Assembly: GCA_013398295.1 (NCBI GenBank)
Contig: VZSF01008872.1
Coordinates: 124,001-188,000 of the forward strand
Reading direction: 5' to 3'
DNA length: 64,000 bases
DNA from: Chionis minor
Lineage: Eukaryota > Chordata > Aves > Charadriiformes > Chionididae
Shown: positions 38,421 through 48,513 of the stretch, in pieces
How positions within the stretch are numbered: position 1 is the stretch's first letter
Layout: each line of letters starts with the position of its first letter
Notes under the pieces: model-generated
The model's database searches: none
Seen by the model: the letters and a program-made list of their open reading frames with translations, nothing else
Told to the model about the DNA's origin: nothing
Made by a program: the position numbers and the translations under genes

Positions 38421-40164
38421 TCTGTGTTTCCAGCAAGTCCATCCTCTCTTAAAAATTCAATTCTTTCTTTATAGATTTGGAATAATAGTTATTTCCTTTG
38501 TGAAAGATATGAAAGTTTCTCAAAATAGATATATCTGCTTATAATATTTAATTTTTGCTCTCCCCATATTTATAATAAAGCAGACTACATAATTTGCTCC
38601 CCTGAGGAAGGGATCGTTATGAGGTTATTCTGTAACAAATCTGACAAATATAAGGCTGTTCCCCTCCTCATATTTACAATTCCTGGACCAAGTCCTGTAT
38701 GGTGTCTCCTGGATCAATTAATTTTTATTCAAAAATATTTACTATTACTTTAGAATAACCATTCTTTGTGTTACCACATTATTTCATGATGTTTCCATAT
38801 TATTTCATAGAAATGTTAAAGTTAATGACATTTCTTTATCAGTTTAAAGTTTCAGGAAATGGTTTACATTTGATAAAGTTCAATATATATTTCCGCACAG
38901 CTTTTTTGAGCATCCAGGAGTAAAGAATGAAAGTAAGGGACATTGTCTTTGAAAATACAGTTCACTGGAGAAGAAAAAAACCCCATAACCCTCAACAATG
39001 ACCCATCACTACAGAGCACTTCATCCATGTCTCACCAACAAAACAACCAGCACCTCCTCCTTAAAGATTTATTTTGAACTTTTACAGAAATACTATGGCT
39101 GAAAAGGCTGGGGGTGGGGGGGCGTGGGGGTGTTGTTTTATTTCCTGGTTTTGGGGTGGTTTTTGTTGTTTTATTTAACTAAAAAGTTATTATAACTAAA
39201 AGTTGACATGGGAATTTGATCTTTGCTATGTATGCAGCATTAGCAATCTTGAGATAGAACATTACTAAGCTTAATACTAGATATGACTTTGGTGTCCCAT
39301 TTCAAGAAGGATGAAAGCATACTGGGTCGGATCCAGGGGATAACAACATAATACAGAAACTTGTAAAAACCAGATTTTGTGAATCTTAAGGAAGGACAGT
39401 TTGAGAGTCCACTGTGTGGTCAGATAGAGAACTAGAGGAACAGTGGGTTTTTTTTTTTTTAAAAGGCATAAACAATCGTGATATTGTATGAGAGCTGGTT
39501 AGCGTCATTTTATCTGTGTTTATCCAGTAATGTGCTCTGTGTGTTTCTCAGTCTTTCAGATAAAGGCCCCAAAATATGCAAGATTGGACCTTGAGCAAGT
39601 TTAACCATTTTTCTAGCATATAGCAAATGAAGTTTTGGAAAAGATTAACCGACATCACTGCTTGGAGTCTTGAAAATCAGAATAGAACATTTTTCTGCTA
39701 AACTCAATGGAACTGAGAATAAACTTAGAATGAGGGTAAAAGGAATGCATGACATATGCCTGAAGTCAGAAGATGGCAGTTTCTGGTTTTCACAGAGTCT
39801 GCCAATCCATCTTCGGACGAGAAGAGATAAAATACATAGCAATGTAAGTGTAAGTGTAAATAAAACCACTAGCATTGTTTGGCTGGAGTTTACTCCCTAT
39901 AATCAACAACGTCAGATGAAGGAAAGTAACACTAGTCTTCAAGGTGATGTCAGCTTTTCAATGTATTTTAAAGTAATATATGCTGTTTGCTAAAAACTGA
40001 GCTACTTTTTCTTCAGTCAGTTGTTGCTAATAGATTTCTAACATAATGGAAGTTTTATGACAATGGCTCAAGTTTCTCTGTGTGTAGTATCGTAGCAGAT
40101 TGACATATAGTAATAATAACAACAAAAAATATTTTATTTCGGCATTAATAGTGGTTCTAAGGGA
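38421..40164. other. Non-coding DNA with a G-rich tract
   Basis: No exon is recognised. The G-rich run at 39110-39131 is followed by a T/G-rich tract to about 39170. The 107-codon frame at 39670-39993 overlaps a minus-strand ORF and has no known motif. Confidence 0.5.
39110..39131 (+). repeat. G-rich run, potential G-quadruplex
   Basis: G5-T-G7-CGT-G5-T gives three long G runs, the middle one long enough to supply two quartet strands. This fits the general G3+N1-7 pattern on the plus strand. A looser cousin (G4-T-G6-A-GG) lies in the T/G tract at 48438-48513. Confidence 0.6.
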
Positions 40165-40655
40165 CATAAGAAGGACATGGACCTGTTGGGTTGAGTCCAG
40201 GGGAGGGCCACAAAGATGCTGAGAGCTGGAGCACCTCTGCTACGAGGAGAGGCTGAGAGAGTTGGGGTTGTTCAGCCTGAAGAGAAGGCTCCAGGTAGGA
40301 CCTTATTGTGGCCTTTCAGTATCTAAAAAGGGCCCACAGGAAAGATGGGGAGGGACCCTTTATCAGGGAGTGTAGCAACAGAACAAGGGGTAACTGTTTT
40401 AAACTGAAAGAGGGTAGATTTAGATTAGATATTAAGAAGAAATTCTTTACTGTGAGGATGGTCAGACACCGGCACAGGTTGCCCAGAGAAGCTGTGGATG
40501 CCCCATCCCTGGAAGTGTTCAAGGCCAGGTTGGATGGGGCTTTGAGCAATCAGGTCTAGTGGGAGGTGTCCTTGCCCATAGCAAGGGGATTGGGACTAGA
40601 TGATCTTTAAGGTCCCTTCCAACTCTAACCATTCTGTGGTTCTATGATTCTGTAA
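40165..40655 (+). mobile_element. CR1 LINE, 5'-truncated
   Basis: This plus-strand CR1 begins near the ORF2 stretch matching [20 protein letters not shown] and runs through the 3' end (ATTCTGTGGTTCTATGATTCTG). Recognisable peptides include [19 protein letters not shown] and [20 protein letters not shown], followed by DGALSNQV and a stop near 40559. The 5' part is disrupted by indels. The 3' UTR (TGCCCATAGCAAGGGGATTG) matches the subfamily of the 24.9-kb and 41.8-kb copies. Confidence 0.9.
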
Positions 40656-41454
40656 TATATTAAATGAAATAGGTATTTGAGTTGTTGAATTTTACACAAA
40701 GGTATCTATTACAATAATGCTGCTGTATCATCTGTATATTTCACTGGAAGTTATTGTGAAGATATTTTATACATACTGAAATTCATGATTTATAATTTTC
40801 TTCTTTGATGACTTAAATCTTTATTTTAGGATATAAAAATAAGAATAATTTTATATTAATTTCTGTGGATTATGGGTCCTGCTAACTACAGTTAATACAG
40901 GAATAATTAGAGTACAGTTCACATTCACCACAAGTATTAACGGAGCACATTTTTATAAAATGACTAGATAAAATTAGTGTCTAAATTAAAGAGTTTATGC
41001 AGCATTAAATGTGTTTTTTCAGTAACATTGGTGGATTTTTTTCCCTTCCCAAATGTTTTTTTTCCTTTTGTGTCCTAATCACACACCCATCTATGAACAT
41101 ACTATTGTGAGCATTTCTTCAATTTTTTCTGTTTTACTTGTTTGAATGACATCACCTGCAACTAGCTGTCAAACTGAGTATTTATGCTCTGTCAGTGTCA
41201 AGCTGCCCCAGATAGACTCTAATAATTCATAATCAGAAGGAGCTTAGCTGTGTTTCTATGCAAGTTTTACTGGCAAGTAAATAGTTTAAATATTATTGAT
41301 TATTTTAACGATTGGTTTTCAGTCAGAACTTGATTTAATATATATATTTAGTATCTGACACAAACCAATATATAATAACCATGAAAATAAAATCTGAAGC
41401 AAATTAATTTTAGAACAGTTTATCAGGAAACATTTGTATAAATATATCCATTGT
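40656..41454. other. Non-coding DNA between CR1 copies
   Basis: About 800 bases of AT-rich sequence. I see nothing in it beyond short A and T runs. Confidence 0.5.
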
Positions 41455-41605
41455 GTTTCATAGAATCATAGAATATCTCAAGTTGGAAGGGACCCGTAAG
41501 TATCATAGAACCCAACACCCTGCTCCTTGCAAGACTGCCTAAATCTAAATCATATGACTAAGATTGTTGTCCAGATGGTCCTTGAATGCTGACAGGCAGA
41601 ACTCT
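41455..41605 (-). mobile_element. CR1 3'-terminal fragment (second subfamily)
   Basis: The plus strand reads TCATAGAATCATAGAATATC, then TCAAGTTGGAAGGGACCCGT. This is the antisense of an avian CR1 3' UTR (CR1-B/C/F-like, from memory), followed by worn 3' UTR text up to about 41605. No ORF2 codons can be read with confidence. Its 3' end lies at 41455. It is separate from the CR1 pieces that start at 41735. Confidence 0.8.
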
Positions 41606-41734
41606 GACAGTTTCAGGTAATCATTGCAATAATTTACTGATTACTTTGAGATGAAAAGCTCTTTATCACTTTAGGTGATTTTGACCTCTATCGTTTTGAA
41701 GGACTTTGATGGCAGGGAGTGTTTAATTTGTCTC

Positions 41735-41803
41735 AGCACTGGTGAGGCCACACCTGGAGTACTGTGCCCAGTTCTGAGCTCCCCAGTGCAAGAGGGACAT
41801 GGA
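41735..41803 (+). mobile_element. Upstream piece of a split older CR1 (host element)
   Basis: CTCAGCACTGGTGAGGCCAC, then ACCTGGAGTACTGTGCCCAG and AGAGGGACATGGA, is CR1 ORF2 sequence in plus orientation, equivalent to [13 protein letters not shown] followed by KDME in the young copy. The similarity breaks at about 41803, where the 3' tail of the antisense CR1 begins. It resumes at 43771-43780 with AAAGTCCAGCAAAGGGACAC, the next segment of the same ORF2. The two pieces are therefore one interrupted element. Confidence 0.8.
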
Positions 41804-43770
41804 TATAGAATCATAGAATCATAGAATGGTTAGAGTTGGAAGGGACCTTAAAGATCATCAAGTTCCAACCCCCCTGCCATGGGCAGGGACACCTCTGACT
41901 ACAGCAGGTTGCTCAAAGCCCCATCCAGCCTGGCCTTAAACACTTCCAGGGATGGGGCCTCCACAACTTCCCTGGGTAACCTGTTCCAGTGCCTCACCAC
42001 CCTCACAGTAAAGAACTTCTTCCTAATATCTAATCTAAATCTCCCCTCTTCCAATTTAAAACCATTACCCCTTGTCCTATCACTAGACTTCCTGACAAAG
42101 AGTCCCTCTCCAGCTCTCCTGTAGGCTCCCTTCAGATACTGAAAGGCTGCTATCAGGTCTCCCCGGAGCCTTCTCTTCTCCAGGCTGAACAGCCCCAGCT
42201 CTCTCAGCCTGTCCTCATAGGAGAGGTGCTCCATCCCTCTAATCATCTTAGTGGCCCTTCGCTGGACCTGTTCCAACAGTTCCATGTCCTTTCTATGTTG
42301 AGGACTCCAGAGCTGGACACAGTACTCCAGGTGGGGTCTCACAAGCGCAGAGTAGAGGGGGAGAATCACCTCCCGTGCCCTGCTGGCCACGCTTCTTTTG
42401 ATGCAACCCAGGATACGGTTGGCTTTCTGGGCTGCCAGCGCGCACTGCCGGCTCATGTTGAGCTTCTCATCCATGAGCACTCCCAAGTCCTTCTCCTCAG
42501 GGCTGCTCTCCAGCCATTCTCTGCCCAGCCTGTATTTATGCCTGGGATTGCCACGTCCCAGGTGTAGGACTCTGCACTTGGCTTGGTTGAACTTCATGCC
42601 ATTTGCATTAGCCCACCTCTCAAGCCTGTCCAGGTCCCTCTGGATGGCATCCCTTCCCTCCAGTGTGTCAACCGCGCCACCGAGCTTGGTGTCATCGGCA
42701 AACTTGCTGAGGGTGCACTCGATCCCACTGTCCATGTCTCCAACAAAGATGTTAAATAGCACTGGTCCCAGTACTGACCCTTGCGGGACACCACTCGTCA
42801 CTGGCCGCCACGTGGACATTGACCCATTAACCACAACCCTTTGAGTGCGGCCATCCAGCCAGTTCCTTATCCACCGAGTGGTCCATTCATCGAACCCGTG
42901 ACTCTCCAATTTGGAGACTAGGATGTCATGCGGGACAGTGTCAAATGCTTTGCTTAAGTCCAGGTAGATGACGTCCGTTGCTCTGCCTTTGTCCACCAAG
43001 TTCGTGGCAGTATCGTAGAAGGCCATCAGGTTTGTCAGGCAGGATTTGCCCTTGGTGAAGCCATGTTGGCTGTCTCCAATCACCTCCTTATTTTCCATGT
43101 GCCTTAGCAGAGATTCCAGGAGGATCTGCTCCATGATCTTGCCAGGCACAGAGGTGAGACTGACTGGCCTATAGTTTCCTGGGTCCTCTTTTTTTCCTTT
43201 CTTGAATATCGGGGTTATGTTCCCCTTTTTCCAATCCACAGGAATTTCACCAGACTGCCACGATTTCTCAAATATGATGGAAAGTGGCTTCGCAACTTGG
43301 TCCGCCAGCTCCTTCAGGACCCGGGGATGAATTTCATCAGGTCCCATGGACTTGTGCACTTTCAGGTTGTTCAGGTGGTCTCGAACCTGATCTTCTCCTA
43401 CTGTGGGCAGTTCTCCATTCTCAGAGCCCCTGGTTTTACCTACTGTGACTTGGACAGTGCAGTTAGAGCCCTTGCCAGTGAAGACTGAGGCAAAAAAGTC
43501 ATTCAGTACCTCAGCCTTATCCATATCCTGGGTGGCCAGGTCTCCCGTTTCCTTCCGGAGAGGGCCCACAGCCTCCCAAGTCCTACCTTTTTCCCTGACA
43601 TAGCTATAGAATTTTTTCTTATTGTCTTTGATGTCCTTGGCCAGATTCAGTTCTCTTAGGGCTTTCGCCTGCCTGATATGGTTCCTGGCCACTCGGACAG
43701 TTTCTCTATATTCCACCCAGTCCACCTGTCCTTGCTTCCACCCTCTATAGGCCTCCTTTAGAGGCCTATA
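41804..43770 (-). mobile_element. Young CR1 LINE, 5'-truncated, nested antisense in an older CR1
   Basis: About 1.97 kb on the minus strand. The 3' end (41804-41826) carries the CR1 terminal repeat (ATTCTATGATTCTATGATTC on the minus strand), preceded by a roughly 72-bp 3' UTR and the ORF2 stop at 41899. The body is an uninterrupted ORF2 covering the reverse transcriptase and the C-terminal region. The 5' end stops just before [11 protein letters not shown], so the apurinic endonuclease half of ORF2, ORF1 and the 5' UTR are missing, as usual for LINE insertions truncated during target-primed reverse transcription. A perfect 10-bp inverted repeat (43746-43770) sits at the 5' junction. With no stops over more than 600 codons, this is probably one of the youngest repeats here. 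Confidence 0.92.
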
Positions 43771-43800
43771 TATAATAGGCAAAGTCCAGCAAAGGGACAC
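41899..43800 (-). CDS. CR1 ORF2 protein, C-terminal two-thirds: reverse transcriptase without endonuclease
   Basis: This 633-codon frame encodes the reverse transcriptase of a CR1 non-LTR retrotransposon, which copies element RNA into DNA at a nicked target. Residues 1 to about 14 ([14 protein letters not shown]) come from the older CR1 flank and the junction; homology starts at [12 protein letters not shown] landmarks in order are [13 protein letters not shown] (153-165), [13 protein letters not shown] (190-202), NYRPVSLTS (209-217), [13 protein letters not shown] (242-254), [11 protein letters not shown] (279-289, first catalytic Asp at 281), [11 protein letters not shown] (336-346) and FADDT (367-371, catalytic Asp pair 369-370). 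After it comes the CR1 C-terminal region, with [20 protein letters not shown] (464-483), RPHLEYCVQ and the closing LDGALSNLL. Full CR1 ORF2 proteins are around 900-1000 residues, so the N-terminal endonuclease is absent and the copy cannot retrotranspose by itself. No frameshift or stop is present, and the RT catalytic residues look intact. No promoter is evident. Confidence 0.88.
   Translation of the reverse strand: MSLCWTLPIIYRPLKEAYRGWKQGQVDWVEYRETVRVARNHIRQAKALRELNLAKDIKDNKKKFYSYVREKGRTWEAVGPLRKETGDLATQDMDKAEVLNDFFASVFTGKGSNCTVQVTVGKTRGSENGELPTVGEDQVRDHLNNLKVHKSMGPDEIHPRVLKELADQVAKPLSIIFEKSWQSGEIPVDWKKGNITPIFKKGKKEDPGNYRPVSLTSVPGKIMEQILLESLLRHMENKEVIGDSQHGFTKGKSCLTNLMAFYDTATNLVDKGRATDVIYLDLSKAFDTVPHDILVSKLESHGFDEWTTRWIRNWLDGRTQRVVVNGSMSTWRPVTSGVPQGSVLGPVLFNIFVGDMDSGIECTLSKFADDTKLGGAVDTLEGRDAIQRDLDRLERWANANGMKFNQAKCRVLHLGRGNPRHKYRLGREWLESSPEEKDLGVLMDEKLNMSRQCALAAQKANRILGCIKRSVASRAREVILPLYSALVRPHLEYCVQLWSPQHRKDMELLEQVQRRATKMIRGMEHLSYEDRLRELGLFSLEKRRLRGDLIAAFQYLKGAYRRAGEGLFVRKSSDRTRGNGFKLEEGRFRLDIRKKFFTVRVVRHWNRLPREVVEAPSLEVFKARLDGALSNLL
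43746..43770. repeat. Perfect inverted repeat at the CR1 5' junction
   Basis: TATAGGCCTC (43746-43755) and GAGGCCTATA (43761-43770) are exact inverted copies around CTTTA. The inner arm lies in ORF2 sequence and the outer arm is at the boundary with the host CR1. It may be a small fold-back or template-switch scar made when reverse transcription ended. Confidence 0.8.
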
Positions 43801-44213
43801 AGAGATGACTAATTACTGGAGCATTTCTCATATAAGGAAAGGCTGAGAGAGCTGGGACTGTTCAGCCAGGAGAAGAGAAAGCTCAGGAGATCTCATCCAT
43901 GTGTACAAACGCCTGAAGGGAGGGTGCAAAGAGAATGGAGCCAGGCTCTTCTCAGTGGTGCCCAGTAACAGGACCAGAGGCAGTGGGAACACACTGAAGC
44001 ACAGGAGAGTCCATCTGAACGTTGAGAAGCACTTTTTCACTGTGGGTGTGACCAAGCACTGGCACAGGTTGCCCAGTGTGGTTGTGAAGTCTATATTCTT
44101 GGAGATATTCAAAAGCCATCTGGGCGTGGTCTTGGGCAGCTGGCTTTAGTTGGCCCTGCTTGAGAAGGTGGGTTGGACCAGATGACCTCCAGAACCTCAA
44201 CCATTCTGTGATT
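43771..44213 (+). mobile_element. Downstream piece of the split older CR1 (host element)
   Basis: This continues the ORF2 interrupted at 41803. It reads GTCCAGCAAAGGGACACAGA, then AAGGAAAGGCTGAGAGAGCT and GGGACTGTTCAGCC, followed by a worn C-terminus (NRTRGSGNTLKHRRVHLNVE, then KHFFTVGVTKHWHRLPSVVV). The 3' UTR (GGTTGGACCAGATGACCTCC) ends with CCATTCTGTGATTT at about 44213. It is a different and more diverged subfamily than the inserted copy, consistent with greater age. Confidence 0.88.
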
Positions 44214-44931
44214 TCTTACAGACACAAGATGGGCTGTTTAATATGCTGACTATACAAAATAGTGGGTCTGATTTTAGCCTGATACAACAGTATCTACAAT
44301 ACTGAGCTACTCTAGGTTTTCTTCAGCATAACTGAGACTATTCTGATTTGCCCACAGCTATCTGGCAGGCCAGTGGCACAGCATAAATAAACCCAAAGTC
44401 CTTGTAGTTCCATCTGCTTTCTTGAAACAAAATATCACTAAGAGAAGTGCATCAAATATCCTGGGTTTGTTCTTTGACAACAGAAATCTTCTCCAGAATT
44501 ATATATTCTTTCTCAGTCTTTGGAATTCGTTTGTTTGGTGGATTTTGTTGGCTTTTGATTTGTCCTGTATATCTTGAGGTCACCGCAGCTTCTTCCCTTG
44601 GTTTCAGTCTTTGTGGATTTATTCTGTCACAGAAACATATTTTTGAAGCTCAAAGTATCTTGGGGAAGGAGTGAAGGACAGTAGGCGTGAGGTAGATCTA
44701 TGGTCCTTTCAGAAATGCTGCATTGAATAATTGCTATATGTAACAGTTTTACAGAACCTAATTAATTTCTCTACATAGTACGTATAGTAGAGGAAGAAGA
44801 ATTGCAGGTATTAAAATGCAGACATTTCTCGCTCTGTGGTAGGATAGACTATCTTAGACATTACAGAAGAATTTTAAAACAGTACATGAGAACATTGGCA
44901 TTATTGAAAGCTGGAATTTAGCCAAGAAAAT

Positions 44932-44951
44932 GGAATAAACGTGTTTATTCC
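44932..44951. repeat. Near-perfect 20-bp palindrome
   Basis: GGAATAAAC and GTTTATTCC flank a central GT. The arms are exact 9-bp inverted copies. No element is associated with it. Confidence 0.65.
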
Positions 44952-47062
44952 TGGAAAAACCCGTATCTCCAACTACTCAGAAAAATCAGATGTACTTCTC
45001 TTTCAAAGTACGTCCAGTTCTTCAGTTCTTTTTAGCATTACAGACCCAGCAAGTGAACACTGTATTGACGGATCTGTTAAGTACTGAGTGAGTAAAAGGA
45101 ATATTTCTGTAATGAAGTGCCAATGCTCATTGCAGTTTATACTAATCCTTTGTGGCTACACAAGACAAAATTTTCAAGGGCATTTTTTTTCTTTTTTCCT
45201 GTAGAATGTGTGAGTTCGATTTTCTGTATGCTAAGTCATTTGATTACAGTATTGCTTTTTCCTTTACCTTTCTCATTTTCCTGAAGAACATTTATTACAG
45301 AATATAGATCTTCACAGAAATTTCCCATGTGTTTTTGTTTTGTTTTGTAGAGTTGAGCTTTTGTTACGGTATCATGTCACAAATAAGCATTTTTTTACTA
45401 GTGTCTGGGCTCTGTATTAAAAGCTCAGTAGTATGCTACTCTACACTTCATCTTACTCTGGGAAGCAGAGGGATCATATTGCACTGTGAAAACAAAGGAA
45501 ATAAATGTTTGAGCTCCCCTGTTTGTTTGATATCCTGCCATTTTTAAAGTATCCGTTGAAGATGGTTTTGCAGGTCAATCCACCCAGACCCCTTGCCATC
45601 CAAAGTGATTGATGTTGTTAGTGTGTCTGATCTTAATCAACTGAGCCAGTCAACCATAGTGACATAGTAATAGAAATCTCTTGTAGATATTTATACCAAA
45701 TTATTTTATTAATGTATGCAAGTATAAATTCATATGAAGTGTAGGTGAATGGAGGTGTTAACATTGAGGTGCTAGCCAGCTGGAGAGGAGCTTGCCGAGT
45801 GAAGGCCAGTCAAGTGTAGAAGATGACAGCTGGTCATCTAATAAAACTATTGCAGCTTCAAAGAAGGGTGGGAGAGAGGAGGGAGGTCAGAATCTTTTTA
45901 TAAATGTGTTTGAGGTAAGTAGGTTTGGGCAGAGGGAGACTGAGTCATACTGGGATTTCTAGAGAATCCCCCCAAAGGGTATAACTACAGAATCTTGTTC
46001 ACTAGATCATTCTGCTCTGTGGTACGACCTGGAAATGCAGGACATACAGGAAGAGATAGTTCTTGGTTTAGGGGGTTTAGATCAGAACAACTGAATATAG
46101 GCTGAGATTTTCAACCAGACTTCTAGTTCCAATCTCAGTGTAAGTAAACTAACAGTGATTTTTCATTCATTTCTTCACTTACATCGTTTACCTAATTTTT
46201 AACTATTCAGTCTATTTTGGATGTTGAAAGTAAATAGTTTTATTTTAATCTGGTTTTAGATCAGGTGATTTCAGCGTACCGTCTGACATCAGTGTGTTCT
46301 TCACGTAATTGATAAAGCTAAACATGAGCTACCAGAACACTGTAACAAGGATCCAGCTCCTCAATCTGTTAGTCCCATTGGGCAATTGGAGGATATGAGA
46401 GTATGCCTAACATTTCACAGGTGAGTTTTGATCGCAGGTACTATGGGGATTAGGAGAGGAAAAATTACCATTGTTGAAGCATGAGTATCCGGAGCAAGTT
46501 TTCGACAGTTCCCAAAAACATGGTTTCAAGAAAAAACTCTCAAAATACTATTGATTTTCAAAAGCTGCATTCAGTTATGGGACACATTAAAGGCTGCCCC
46601 TGGTTTTAGGAAGGTTGGTTTGAGATATTCTGGTTTTGGAAATGTGTGTGTGAGAGGTAAGAGACCTTTCCACTGTCCAGCACCCAGTTTCACTGTTTTT
46701 CACATTGCAGTTTTTCGAAGTGCTTCATTAGTAAACGTATCCATGTCCATCTTGAGCAATCTGGAGTCTCATAACCATGCTGTTGGCAACCCTTTACAGC
46801 ATCACATTAGAGGGCAGCAATACTGGCAGGGAAGGAAGAAATAACGTTTGCTAGGAAGAATGAGCTGAGCTTTGCGGCTGATGTGGGCACGTGCTGAGAC
46901 CGTGTAGCTATCTTCTTTCTGTACATTTCCATGTGTGCCTAGTATGTCTAGGGCTACTAAAAGGGAATGTTCATGCACTTCGTGGAAAACAGCTGTGGCT
47001 GCTGTCTTACAAGGTTGGTTTTGTTCCCAGCTCTGTATGACAGTACTATGAATAAGAACAGA

Positions 47063-47080
47063 TTTTTTTTTTTTTTTTTT
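47063..47080 (+). repeat. T18 homopolymer
   Basis: Eighteen consecutive T residues before GTTTCCAGCAG. On the minus strand it would be a poly-A run, but no processed gene copy is recognisable beside it. Confidence 0.8.
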
Positions 47081-47354
47081 GTTTCCAGCAGAATAGCCTA
47101 GCAACACCTATTTAAATTGCTATCAGTTCATTTTGCTAACTCTTCCCCTTTTGATTTGGCAGAGATAACCAAGGAACATGATGCTGTTGTCTTTTTAACC
47201 AATTGAAAAAAATCCCTGTATTTTATAAACACCTTTAGAAGTTTCTGTATGGAATAGAAGTTTCTACGGAAGTGAGATGTCCAGAGGGCTGCACACAGTC
47301 TTGCTAGGCATGAGGGAAGTAGGTCCAGGGAGGATGTAGGCTGTCTTTTGTGGG

Positions 47355-47410
47355 ATAGGGTAATGGTTAGAGAGAACGCTCACCTAGAAGCAAGTACCTC
47401 AGTTCCCTAG
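47355..47410 (+). repeat. Possible second relic of a tRNA-derived SINE head
   Basis: GGGTAATGGTTAGAGAGAAC followed by GCTCACCTAGAAG and CTCAGTTCCC has the same order of blocks as 31036-31092: a box-A-like TGGTTAGAG, CCTAG, then a TTCC-type box B remnant. It is heavily diverged, and family membership is a guess. Confidence 0.25.
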
Positions 47411-47820
47411 AGAGTTGGAGGGAGTTGAGAAGGGGAAGGGAGACTTGCTTAAGGCAAGCCACTCTACTGAGGAGAATGCCAGGTTAATGAGATATAGACT
47501 AAGGGGGCAAGACAACGTACAACAGCACTGCCTGTCTGAAGGAAATCCTGATTTTGTGGTCCCTGCTCCAAAATTATTTGTAGGACTTCTTAATTTGTTT
47601 TTTCTTAAACCCAATTGCTAAAAACATAAACACTCGAGACAAGTACAAGCATCCAGCTTTACCACCTCCTGGTCAAATTCTTTTTTAAACACTTTTATAT
47701 AACTGTGAGCGAGCTTACCACTGCTTGTCAGCACCTCCTGCTCCTTCTCTCACCATTGGAGCCTTTTCACTGCAAAGGCGTGCCTTCAGCAGAAAATTGC
47801 AGGAAATAGTGTTGCAGTCG

Positions 47821-47835
47821 TGTGTGTGTGTGTGT
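47821..47835 (+). repeat. (TG)n microsatellite
   Basis: Fifteen bases of alternating TG (7.5 units). It is the only clean dinucleotide repeat of this length that I noticed. Confidence 0.85.
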
Positions 47836-48437
47836 ACCTAATTTGTGGTTTTAGCTTCCTGTCAGTTGACTTAATGTCTTCCTCCCTGCTAGTGCCTTGT
47901 GCTGAATCACGTTTTTAAATGTCCACCTTTCCTTATTCAGTGCATTGACAGTGTCTACATTTGTGCATCGCATTCCGAACCTTCTTCATGTGCTGAGAAC
48001 CTAGAAGTGGTGGTACTTAATGTTAATTGACTGTGATAGGCGCATTAACATCAGGCAAGTTCATGACTTTCTAATGTTGCTTGAGAGGCCATTATTGTTA
48101 TTGATTATGATCAAATGTCCCATTGCCAATGCTGAGAAATTGTTGTAATTTGCAGCTGCTGAATATATATGAGGTAAAAAATGTTCGTAGTTATTCACTT
48201 AGGAAGACAGTACAGTCATTGTCTAATAAGGTTTTTCCCTCTATAACAGTGCTAAAACATAATTTCAATGAGTCAAAGTCAGAAGTTACCATTTGTCATG
48301 TGAATGAATTGTGGACATAAACATATGAAATTCTGCAGTAGTGCTACTGGTTGAACATCTTCCCTGTTCTATTTGAATCTTTTACATAGCTGTGCAAAAG
48401 TCTAATTTTTCTCTATAGGAATTACTTGCTTTTTTCC

Positions 48438-48513
48438 AGTGTCTGGGTGGTTTTTTAGTGTTTTTTTGGGGTGGGGGGAGGTTGGTTTTTGGTTGTTTTT
48501 GTTGTTTTTTTTA
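48438..48513 (+). repeat. T/G-rich low-complexity tract with a G-rich core
   Basis: T runs interrupted by GGTGG, GGGGTGGGGGGAGG and repeated GTTTTTG. It resembles the tract at 39110-39170 in composition and order (G-rich core followed by T/G). Confidence 0.65.

Noticed and set aside
42226..42844. Plus-strand ORFs of 113 and 148 codons
   Set aside because: They lie wholly inside the CR1 reverse transcriptase gene on the opposite strand and are its antisense shadow.
43297..43603. Plus-strand ORFs of 63 and 66 codons
   Set aside because: Also antisense shadows of the CR1 ORF2.
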